A stretch of DNA of 5,181 nucleotides. It comes from Roseovarius sp. UBA3070 (GTDB taxonomy: Bacteria; Pseudomonadota; Alphaproteobacteria; Rhodobacterales; Rhodobacteraceae). The translations under genes were made by a program, and so were the position numbers. Each line of letters starts with the position of its first letter. The stretch's first letter is position 1. The DNA lies in assembly GCA_002366775.1 (NCBI GenBank), contig DFBW01000227.1, positions 390 through 5,570 of the forward strand, read 5' to 3'. Of this stretch, positions 1 through 5,181 are shown piece by piece. The notes beneath the pieces are model-generated. The model saw only the letters and a program-made list of their open reading frames with translations, was not told where the DNA came from and did no database searches.

Positions 1-420
1 CAGAAACGCCGAGCGATCAAACCCAACGTCAACATCTTTTGGGCCGAGATCACGCTCGAACCCCTCCCAGGAAACCTGCGCGCGGCGGTAGGGGGTGAAG
101 CCGTCGATTTCGTCCACAATCCGAAAGCGCGACGCCCCCGACAGGGTGATCATGTAGCGCCCGTCCTCGGTTTCGGAAAACTGGGTGACACGTCCAGCGC
201 AACCAATGGCGTGCAGCCCGTTTTCAGCCCGCCCCGGTATGGCATTGGGCTGGATCATCCCGATCAGGCGCTGCGGCGTTTTCAAAACGTCTTCAAGCAT
301 TGCCAGATATCGCGGCTCAAACAGATGCAGCGGCAACCGCGAGCGAGGCAGCAACAGCGCCCCCGGCAAGGGGAAAATCGGGATCACATCGGGCAGGTCG
401 GCTGAGTTGAACATAGCCAT
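1..420 (-). CDS. LON substrate-binding-domain (PF02190/COG2802-type) protein, C-terminus cut by window edge
   Basis: The reverse strand gives 140 open codons from an ATG at 418-420 to the window edge, with no stop, so the 3' end is missing. The translation carries the N-terminal substrate-recognition fold of Lon proteases: a PIFPLPGALLLP segment (about residues 14-25), LPLHLFEPRYLAML (29-42) and a YMITLSGASRFRI strand (89-101). This wording is typical of the free-standing COG2802 proteins of roughly 210-220 residues, which lack the AAA+ and protease domains, rather than of true Lon. The missing end prevents direct proof. The molecular role of these stand-alone proteins is not established; a link to protein quality control is inferred from the domain and from the cnoX neighbour. 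The gene begins 21 bases after the cnoX stop, so co-transcription is likely. A purine-rich AGGGGG (433-438) lies 12 bases before the ATG, a long spacing. A second in-frame ATG at 412-414 is a less likely start. Confidence 0.9.
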   Translation of the reverse strand, partial: MAMFNSADLPDVIPIFPLPGALLLPRSRLPLHLFEPRYLAMLEDVLKTPQRLIGMIQPNAIPGRAENGLHAIGCAGRVTQFSETEDGRYMITLSGASRFRIVDEIDGFTPYRRAQVSWEGFERDLGPKDVDVGFDRSAFL

Positions 421-441
421 GTAACTAACCCGCCCCCTGCA

Positions 442-1359
442 TCATGCAAATATCATTGAACTCAGTTTGCGACGGCCATTTAACACAATCGGATCATTGG
501 GTTTCAAGGCCTCAAATACGGTAAAAAGCTGTTGCTTGGCGGCGCCGTCGTTCCATTCGCCATCACGACGGAACAGTTCCAGCAATTCGTCCACCGCCTC
601 TTGGCTTTGGCCTGCGGCTTGCAACGCCTGCGCCAGATCAAACCGCGCCTGATGGTTGTCAGGGTCTGCGTCCACCGCAGCTTTCAACTCGCCCACGGGG
701 CCTGCATTCTGGGCTTGGCGGGCCAGTTCCAGTTGGGCATGCGCCGCTTCCAGTTCGGGGGCTGCGCTGATCTCGGCGGGGGCGCCGTTCAGGATCGCTT
801 CGGCCTGATCCAGATCATCCATGGCAATATGCGCCCGCACCATTCCGGCAAAGGCCGCAGCGCTGGCGGGATCTTCCTCAAGTATGGCTGCAAAGGTTTG
901 CGCGGCATCAACCGCGGCTCCTTCTTCCAGCATCTGCTCGGCGGCTTCGATCGCATCGTCCAGCCCGCCACTGGCGTCACCGCCTGCTGTTTCAATCGCT
1001 TTGGCGACAAAAGCATCAATCTCGGACGGGGGCAGCGCGCCCTGAAACGCATCAATCGGCTGACCTTGCCAAAAGACATAGACCGTGGGGATAGATTGCA
1101 CCTTCAGTTGGCCTGCAATCATCTGGTTTTCATCGACATTGATCTTGGCCATGCGCACAGCGCCTTTGGCCTTTGTCACGGCCGCTTCCAATGCCGGACC
1201 CAGAGTTTTGCACGGGCCGCACCACGGCGCCCAGAAATCCACGATCACCGGCACGGTTTGCGAGGCTTCGACCACCTCAACCATAAAGTCAGCCTCAGTG
1301 ACGTCCTTGATCAGATCAGCGGTCGCGGCGGGGTTTTGGCCTTGGCCCAGTTCAAGCAT
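442..1359 (-). CDS. cnoX: Thioredoxin-TPR chaperedoxin, CnoX/YbbN family
   Basis: This 305-residue cytoplasmic protein has a thioredoxin domain (about residues 15-120) followed by a TPR-like helical region (about 130-300) rich in Ala, Glu and Leu. The active site WCGPC is at 46-50, with redox cysteines C47 and C50, and the cis-proline is in SIPT at P91. The length and two-part layout match YbbN/CnoX, a holdase that works with chaperonin and also forms disulfides with clients. Plain thioredoxin is only about 105 residues. E. coli CnoX lacks the first cysteine, whereas this protein keeps both, as reported for the Caulobacter protein, so it should have reductase activity as well (inference). Annotation pipelines may call it trxA or ybbN. 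The ATG at 1357-1359 is chosen over two out-of-frame ATGs just upstream because TAAGGGA sits 8 bases before it. The gene lies 53 bases downstream of xth and 21 bases upstream of the LON-domain gene. Confidence 0.93.
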   Translation of the reverse strand: MLELGQGQNPAATADLIKDVTEADFMVEVVEASQTVPVIVDFWAPWCGPCKTLGPALEAAVTKAKGAVRMAKINVDENQMIAGQLKVQSIPTVYVFWQGQPIDAFQGALPPSEIDAFVAKAIETAGGDASGGLDDAIEAAEQMLEEGAAVDAAQTFAAILEEDPASAAAFAGMVRAHIAMDDLDQAEAILNGAPAEISAAPELEAAHAQLELARQAQNAGPVGELKAAVDADPDNHQARFDLAQALQAAGQSQEAVDELLELFRRDGEWNDGAAKQQLFTVFEALKPNDPIVLNGRRKLSSMIFA

Positions 1360-1367
1360 TCATGCAT

Positions 1368-1373
1368 TCCCTT
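1368..1373 (-). promoter_or_regulatory. Ribosome binding site of cnoX
   Basis: On the minus strand AAGGGA lies 8 bases before the ATG at 1357-1359. Two other ATGs fall between this site and that start. One opens a three-codon frame ending in TGA and the other is out of frame, so the spacing of this site decides the start. Confidence 0.6.
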
Positions 1374-1412
1374 ATATGTGACGCTGGGTATATGTGGCCC
1401 CGCGCCCTAAAG

Positions 1413-2201
1413 TCAAAGGTCAAAGCTGGCAAAAACCGGGGCATGATCGCTTGGTTTCTCCCAACCGCGTGCTGCGCGCACAACGCGGCTGGAATGGCCC
1501 GCACCCGAAATATCGGCAGTGGCCCAGACATGATCCAGGCGGCGGCCCTTGTCGGCCTCGTCCCAATCGCGGGCGCGATATGACCACCAGCTGTACAGCA
1601 AACCTTCGGGAATATCCTGACGGGTGATGTCAACCCAATTGCCAGCGTCTTGTGTTTGGGCCAGCTGTTCCACTTCGACAGGTGTATGGCTGACCACCTT
1701 CAGCAGTTTCTTGTGTGACCACACATCATCTTCGCGCGGGGCAATGTTGAGGTCCCCCACCAGAATGGATTTTTGTGGGGCGTCCTTGTGAAACCAGTCG
1801 CGCATCTCGGTCAGGTAATCCAGTTTCTGACCAAACTTCTCGTTCACCTCGCGGTCGGGCACATCACCGCCGGCGGGCACATAAAAATTGTGGATCGTCA
1901 CACCGTTTTCCAGACGCCCCGCGATATGGCGCGCGTGGCCAAGGCTGGCAAAATCCTCGGCGCCTGCTTCTACCATTGGCAGTTTCGACAGGATCGCCAC
2001 ACCATTGTATCCCTTCTGCCCGCGCGCCACCATGTGGGTGTAACCCAGCTCGGCAAAGGCCTCGGTCGGGATTTTCTCAACCGGGCTTTTGCATTCCTGC
2101 AGGCACAAAACATCAGGGCCTTCTTCGGCCAGCAATTTACAAACGATCGGCTCGCGCAGGCGGACCGAATTGATGTTCCAAGTGGCAAGGGTAAAAGACA
2201 T
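1413..2201 (-). CDS. xth: Exodeoxyribonuclease III (AP endonuclease, EEP family)
   Basis: This 262-residue enzyme of the endonuclease/exonuclease/phosphatase superfamily cleaves DNA 5' of abasic sites and removes blocked 3' ends in base-excision repair. The family residues are all visible: WNINSVRLR at 8-16 (N9), LQECK at 34-38 with the metal-binding E36, NFYVPAGGD around Y107, VGDLNIAP with D150 and N152, RLDHVW with D223-H224, and the terminal SDHAP with the catalytic D252-H253 pair. The length is close to E. coli ExoIII (268). The frame is open for 20 more codons to an ATG at 2259-2261, but those residues are unlike the family. The ATG at 2199-2201 has a GGAG seven bases upstream and gives the usual N-terminus just before the TWNIN strand. 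It lies downstream of the response-regulator terminator, so it probably has its own promoter in 2202-2345, and it is the likely first gene of an xth-cnoX-LON unit. Confidence 0.96.
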   Translation of the reverse strand: MSFTLATWNINSVRLREPIVCKLLAEEGPDVLCLQECKSPVEKIPTEAFAELGYTHMVARGQKGYNGVAILSKLPMVEAGAEDFASLGHARHIAGRLENGVTIHNFYVPAGGDVPDREVNEKFGQKLDYLTEMRDWFHKDAPQKSILVGDLNIAPREDDVWSHKKLLKVVSHTPVEVEQLAQTQDAGNWVDITRQDIPEGLLYSWWSYRARDWDEADKGRRLDHVWATADISGAGHSSRVVRAARGWEKPSDHAPVFASFDL

Positions 2202-2345
2202 GGCAAAGCTCCGGCTTTTGGGGTTGTGGCGAACATGCCCATGGGGCTTGGCCGGGTGCAACCTGTTTCCTGCGATTTATACGCCTGTTTACTGGATAGG
2301 GGTTTGCTGAATTGCCCTTGTTTCCAAATGGTATCGCTCAAACTC
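2202..2345 (-). other. Gene-free leader of the xth-cnoX-LON unit
   Basis: This stretch between the response-regulator terminator and the xth start has no convincing coding frame on either strand. By position it should hold the promoter of xth. On the minus strand there is an AT-rich TATAAA at 2276-2281, but no good -35 hexamer sits 16-18 bases before it, so I do not call a defined promoter. No riboswitch or tRNA-like fold was recognised. Confidence 0.4.
2209..2212 (-). promoter_or_regulatory. Ribosome binding site of xth
   Basis: The minus strand reads GGAG, seven bases before the ATG at 2199-2201. This supports the internal start over the upstream in-frame ATG at 2259-2261. Confidence 0.6.
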
Positions 2346-2373
2346 AAAAAAAGACCCCGGTAGATCACCGGGG
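2346..2373 (-). terminator. Rho-independent terminator of the response-regulator gene
   Basis: On the minus strand a perfect 7-bp GC-rich stem (CCCCGGT / ACCGGGG, 2355-2361 with 2367-2373) closes a 5-base loop. It is followed by TC and then seven T residues (2346-2352). The T-run is only on the minus-strand side, so the terminator works for the response-regulator transcript. It lies about 110 bases beyond that stop codon and insulates xth from read-through. Confidence 0.9.
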
Positions 2374-2463
2374 CCAGTCCAACAGGGAAGTGCATATGAT
2401 AACCCGCATATGCGACGGGTAAGTCATCTTACGTCAGTTTCTCACGCATGGGTCTGGTTTTCT

Positions 2464-2477
2464 TTGATCCACGTCAA
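2464..2477. promoter_or_regulatory. Candidate FNR/Crp-family palindrome
   Basis: The plus strand reads TTGAT-CCAC-GTCAA, which matches 9 of 10 positions of the FNR-type consensus TTGAT-N4-ATCAA. It lies only 4 bases past the response-regulator stop codon, not in an ordinary promoter position. Related FnrL-type regulators are known in Rhodobacteraceae. Function here is inference and the match could be chance. Confidence 0.35.
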
Positions 2478-2481
2478 TAAT

Positions 2482-3168
2482 TCACGCAAGCAGGCGATAT
2501 CCACCGGATTCTGTCACCAACAGCCGGGCATTTCCGGGATCAGGCTCAATTTTCTGACGCAGACGGTAGATATGAGTTTCCAACGTATGTGTCGTAACGC
2601 CTGCGTTATACCCCCAAACCTCGTGCAGCAGCACGTCGCGTGCCACCACGCCCTCGGTTGAGCGATAAAGGAACTTTAGAATGTTGGTTTCTTTTTCGGT
2701 CAGACGGATTTTGCGGTCGTCTTCCGTCACCAGCATCTTCATTGCGGGTTTAAAGGTGTATGGCCCCAGCTGAAAAATCGCATCTTCAGATTGTTCATGC
2801 TGACGCAATTGCGCGCGGATACGGGCCAGCAGCACCGGAAACTTGAACGGTTTGGTCACATAGTCATTGGCACCGGCATCAAGGCCCAGAATAGTGTCGG
2901 CATCGCCGTCATGGCCGGTCAGCATCATCACCGGGGCTTTCACACCTTGTTTGCGCATCAACCGGCACAGCTCGCGCCCATCGGTATCCGGCAGGCCCAC
3001 ATCCAGGATCACCAGATCATAGATGCCATCCTTTACGCGCAGCATCGCATCAGCACCATTTTCGGCTTCGAACACATCGAAATCTTCGGTCATTACCAAT
3101 TGTTCGCTCAATGCTTCGCGCAGATCGAGGTCATCATCTACCAAAAGAATTTTCTTAAGCTGTGCCAT
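2482..3168 (-). CDS. OmpR/PhoB-family response regulator, DNA-binding
   Basis: This 228-residue two-component regulator has a receiver domain (about 5-122) and a winged-helix DNA-binding domain (about 130-227). Receiver landmarks are complete: the acidic pocket in LLVDDD (D11-D12), phospho-acceptor D56 in LVILDVGLP, T84 in MMLTGHD, Y103, and K106 in the VTKPF motif. The output domain shows the usual LTEKE entry (156-160), LLHEVWGYN (180-188), the recognition helix THTLETHIYRLRQKI (193-207) and the TESGGYRLL wing (219-227). It should therefore be phosphorylation-controlled and act on promoters as a dimer. No histidine kinase is adjacent, so it is an orphan in this window. The sequence and length recall the alphaproteobacterial CenR/OtpR group, which controls envelope and division genes. 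I hold that assignment loosely and give no symbol. A weak AAAGGG precedes the ATG by about 10 bases. The gene is divergent from ribA and ends before a strong terminator. Confidence 0.95.
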   Translation of the reverse strand: MAQLKKILLVDDDLDLREALSEQLVMTEDFDVFEAENGADAMLRVKDGIYDLVILDVGLPDTDGRELCRLMRKQGVKAPVMMLTGHDGDADTILGLDAGANDYVTKPFKFPVLLARIRAQLRQHEQSEDAIFQLGPYTFKPAMKMLVTEDDRKIRLTEKETNILKFLYRSTEGVVARDVLLHEVWGYNAGVTTHTLETHIYRLRQKIEPDPGNARLLVTESGGYRLLA

Positions 3169-3203
3169 CTGGCCAACACCCTTTTATCGTTTGATCTGAT
3201 CTT

Positions 3204-3230
3204 GACCTTGATCACAAGAATCTCAAGGTC
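3204..3230. repeat. Perfect 8-bp inverted repeat in the divergent control region
   Basis: GACCTTGA (3204-3211) and TCAAGGTC (3223-3230) are exact inverted copies separated by 11 bases. The pair lies 36 bases upstream of the response-regulator ATG and about 60 bases upstream of the proposed ribA -10 box. It could be a dimeric operator, or a hairpin in the leader of the regulator mRNA. No matching regulator was identified. Confidence 0.5.
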
Positions 3231-3256
3231 TGCAACACTCTCATCACGGCCAAGTG

Positions 3257-3285
3257 TTGAAGTGCGATCAAATGTTTCACATTAT
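3257..3285 (+). promoter_or_regulatory. Probable sigma-70-type promoter of ribA-ttcA
   Basis: TTGAAG (3257-3262) and CATTAT (3280-3285) are separated by exactly 17 bases and each matches four of six consensus bases. Transcription would begin near 3291-3293, giving a leader of about 42 bases before the ATG at 3335. This also argues against the longer ribA frames starting at 3254 or 3272, which would lie upstream of the transcript start. Confidence 0.5.
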
Positions 3286-3334
3286 TGCAAAATCCTGTAG
3301 AGGATCAGCGCTGAATACACTGAGAAAGACACCA

Positions 3335-4426
3335 ATGAGCCTATCACCTGACATCACCGAAGTTCTGGCCCGCGCCCGCGCAGACCTGCGCATGGGCGTG
3401 CCCGTGGTTTTGCAGGGCGACGAAACGGCGATGTTGGTGATCGCAGCAGAAACACTGAGCGACGCGCGGTTGGCGGACCTGCGCACCCTGCCCGGCTCGC
3501 CGGTGCTGGCCATCACCGCACGCCGGGCCGAAACCCTCAAAGCGCGTGCTTATGACGGTGACTTGGCACGCGTGGTGATCCCTGCGGATGCCGGCCGCGC
3601 GTGGATCGACAGCATCGCCGATCCGGCGGATGACCTGAATTCCCCCATGAAAGGCCCGCTAAAAAGCCTGCGCGACGGGTCTGCCAATATGGCGCGCCTG
3701 GCAATCCAGCTGACCAAATCCGCGCGGTTGTTGCCCGCGGCTGTGTTGATGGATGTCGCAGACGGCGCCGACTTTGCAGCGACACACGCCCTGACACATG
3801 TGCAAGTGGCAGATGCAGGCGTGCAGATGGATGCCGCCTCGCCGATGCATTCGATTGTCAGCGCGCGCCTGCCCTTGCAGGTGTCTGAGGCCGGGCGGCT
3901 GCATGTTTTTCGCCCCGAAGATGGCGCGGATGAGCATTACGCCGTCGAAATAGGGCGGCCCAACCGCGAAGAGCCTGTGCTGTCCCGCCTGCATTCGGCA
4001 TGTTTTACCGGCGATTTACTCGGCTCTCTCAAGTGCGATTGTGGCCCACAGCTGCGCGGCGCATTGTCACAGATGGGCCATGAGGGCGCTGGGATTCTGC
4101 TCTATCTCAATCAGGAAGGCCGCGGCATTGGTCTGGCCAACAAAATGCGTGCCTACAGCCTGCAAGATCAGGGTTTTGACACGGTTGAGGCCAATCACCG
4201 GCTGGGATTTGAGGATGACGAGCGCGATTTCCGCATCGGTGCCGACATCCTGCGCCGCCTGGGGTTTTCATCTGTGCGTTTGCTGACCAACAATCCCGCC
4301 AAGATCGCCATGATGCAGCAAAACGGCATCGACGTGGCCGAACGCGTGCCCCTGAAAGTCGGCGAGAACCACCATAACGAGGGCTATCTGGCCACCAAAG
4401 CCGCCAAATCGGGACATATGTTATGA
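3335..4426 (+). CDS. ribA: GTP cyclohydrolase II with degenerate DHBP-synthase-like N-terminal domain
   Basis: This 363-residue protein opens the GTP ring to make the first pyrimidine intermediate of riboflavin synthesis. The C-terminal half (about 205-363) is a complete GTP cyclohydrolase II. It has zinc ligands C223, C234 and C236 (SACFTGD, KCDCG), the NQEGRGIGL loop (259-267), a catalytic tyrosine equivalent Y274, DERD with D295 and R297, LLTNNPAK, and the KSGHML end. E. coli RibA is about 196 residues, so some 200 are extra. Residues 8-160 resemble 3,4-dihydroxybutanone-phosphate synthase (RADLRMGVPVVLQGDE, DGSANMARLAIQL, PAAVLMDV). However, the acidic RENEGD metal loop and the GHTEA histidine motif are missing, so that activity is probably lost. 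The ATG at 3335-3337 is chosen because the protein begins just before this domain and lies downstream of the promoter. A frame extending to GTG 3254 is rejected. The gene is the first of a pair with ttcA. Confidence 0.93.
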   Translation: MSLSPDITEVLARARADLRMGVPVVLQGDETAMLVIAAETLSDARLADLRTLPGSPVLAITARRAETLKARAYDGDLARVVIPADAGRAWIDSIADPADDLNSPMKGPLKSLRDGSANMARLAIQLTKSARLLPAAVLMDVADGADFAATHALTHVQVADAGVQMDAASPMHSIVSARLPLQVSEAGRLHVFRPEDGADEHYAVEIGRPNREEPVLSRLHSACFTGDLLGSLKCDCGPQLRGALSQMGHEGAGILLYLNQEGRGIGLANKMRAYSLQDQGFDTVEANHRLGFEDDERDFRIGADILRRLGFSSVRLLTNNPAKIAMMQQNGIDVAERVPLKVGENHHNEGYLATKAAKSGHML

Positions 4427-4435
4427 GACCAGCCG

Positions 4436-5181
4436 ATGCTTGATGATCTCGATGATATTCACCCGCTGTTTCACGGCGCGCCCAAAACCACCGAATTCAA
4501 AAAACTGCGCAAACGCATTGTGAAATACGTCCGAGAGGCGGTGGATCAATACGGCATGATTGAACGCGATGCCCGCTGGCTGGTCTGCCTGTCGGGCGGC
4601 AAAGACAGCTATACGCTGCTGGCCGTTCTGCACGAGCTGAAATGGCGCGGCATGCTGCCGGTGGACATCCTGGCCTGCAATCTGGATCAGGGGCAACCGG
4701 GGTTTCCGGCCACGGTGCTGCCGGAGTTTCTGGAGAAAATGGGCGTGCCCCACCGGATTGAATATCAGGATACCTATTCCATCGTCATGGATAAAATCCC
4801 GCAGGGGCGCACGTTTTGCGCGCTGTGTTCGCGGCTGCGGCGTGGCAACCTCTATCGTATTGCCCGCGAAGAAGGATGTTCAGCCGTTGTGCTGGGCCAT
4901 CACCGTGACGACATTCTGGAAACCTTTTTCATGAACCTCTTTCACGGCGGGCGCTTGGCCACGATGCCGGCCAAGCTGGTCAATGAGGAGGGTGATTTGT
5001 TTGTGTATCGCCCTCTTGCCCATGTTGCCGAAGCCGATTGCGAGAAGTTTGCGCGCGCGATGAACTACCCCATTATCCCTTGTGATCTGTGTGGATCCCA
5101 AGACGGCTTGCAACGTCAACAGGTCAAACAGATCCTTGATGGCTGGGAAGCCAACGCACCGGGGCGCAGGCAGGTGATGTT
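4436..5181 (+). CDS. ttcA: tRNA 2-thiocytidine biosynthesis protein TtcA, C-terminus cut by window edge
   Basis: 248 complete codons run from the ATG at 4436 to the window end. TtcA is a cytoplasmic iron-sulfur enzyme that activates C32 of certain tRNAs with ATP and inserts sulfur. The N-terminus [20 protein letters not shown] is typical of the family. The ATP-binding PP-loop SGGKDS is at 53-58, NLDQGQPGF at 82-90, and the CALC cluster motif at C128/C131 in [12 protein letters not shown]. Next come [11 protein letters not shown] (153-163) and CDLCGSQ with C216/C219, one of which should be the third cluster ligand. The visible part thus holds all catalytic landmarks; perhaps 40-60 residues are missing (estimate from family length). 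The frame is closed just upstream by the ribA stop TGA at 4424-4426, so ATG 4436 is the first possible start. The ribosome site is poor (GAG, eight bases upstream), which suggests translational coupling to ribA. Confidence 0.95.
   Translation, partial: MLDDLDDIHPLFHGAPKTTEFKKLRKRIVKYVREAVDQYGMIERDARWLVCLSGGKDSYTLLAVLHELKWRGMLPVDILACNLDQGQPGFPATVLPEFLEKMGVPHRIEYQDTYSIVMDKIPQGRTFCALCSRLRRGNLYRIAREEGCSAVVLGHHRDDILETFFMNLFHGGRLATMPAKLVNEEGDLFVYRPLAHVAEADCEKFARAMNYPIIPCDLCGSQDGLQRQQVKQILDGWEANAPGRRQVM

Noticed and set aside
532..1410. A 292-codon open frame on the plus strand
   Set aside because: It is exactly antisense to cnoX, whose thioredoxin motifs are unmistakable. The antisense translation shows no recognisable domain and its openness follows from the GC-rich codon pattern of the real gene.
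2202..2261. Upstream extension of xth by 20 codons
   Set aside because: The extra residues are unlike the ExoIII family, and a GGAG site correctly spaced to ATG 2199-2201 supports the shorter form.
1773..2363. A 196-codon open frame on the plus strand
   Set aside because: It is antisense to xth and its catalytic motifs and runs into the xth leader and terminator region; no family features.
1970..2395. A 141-codon minus-strand frame across the xth start and the terminator
   Set aside because: It is a shifted-frame shadow of xth, crosses an intrinsic terminator, and shows no domain.
3183..3188. GATAAA on the minus strand as a -10 box for the response regulator
   Set aside because: It would place the transcript start only about 8 bases before the ATG, inside the ribosome-binding region, and no -35 hexamer is well placed.
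3254..3334. Upstream extension of ribA to GTG 3254 or ATG 3272
   Set aside because: The extra residues look non-coding, overlap the likely promoter at 3257-3285, and would start upstream of the predicted transcript start.
4423..4443. ATGA overlap at the ribA stop, suggesting a start for the next gene at 4423
   Set aside because: That frame ends at TGA 4441-4443 after six codons. The ttcA frame begins at ATG 4436 instead.
4421..4753. A 110-codon minus-strand frame
   Set aside because: It is antisense to the conserved N-terminal part of ttcA, including the PP-loop, with no independent support.

Overview
The window looks like chromosomal housekeeping DNA from an alphaproteobacterium, most likely a Rhodobacterales/Roseobacter-group member. 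That placement rests on the moderately GC-rich base composition, the alphaproteobacterial look of the proteins (a CnoX/YbbN thioredoxin-TPR protein with an intact CGPC site, a long GTP cyclohydrolase II, a PhoB/OmpR-type regulator) and the gene order. It is an inference from recalled families, not from a database search.

Left half, minus strand (read right to left): a lone OmpR/PhoB-family response regulator (3168 to 2482) is followed by a roughly 110-base 3' tail that ends in a clear intrinsic terminator (2346-2373). Then come exodeoxyribonuclease III (xth, 2201 to 1413), a thioredoxin-TPR chaperedoxin (cnoX/ybbN, 1359 to 442) and a LON-substrate-binding-domain protein (420 to beyond position 1). 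The last three are spaced by 53 and 21 bases and look like one transcription unit. They link base-excision repair of damaged DNA with protein-thiol and folding protection, which suggests a stress-maintenance theme.

Right half, plus strand: ribA (3335-4426, GTP cyclohydrolase II for riboflavin synthesis) and ttcA (4436 to beyond the window end, 2-thiocytidine-32 synthesis in tRNA) are packed together, with ttcA starting nine bases after the ribA stop codon. They are divergent from the response regulator across a 166-base control region. That region holds a plausible sigma-70 promoter for ribA, a perfect 8-bp inverted repeat and TCAA-type direct repeats.

No mobile element, CRISPR array, tRNA or rRNA was seen. 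I do not see a previously undescribed defence or metabolic system. The most interesting points are the degraded DHBP-synthase-like N-terminal half of RibA, an FNR-type palindrome just behind the response regulator stop codon with a terminator downstream of it (a possible 3'-UTR small RNA), and the control signals packed between the response regulator and ribA.
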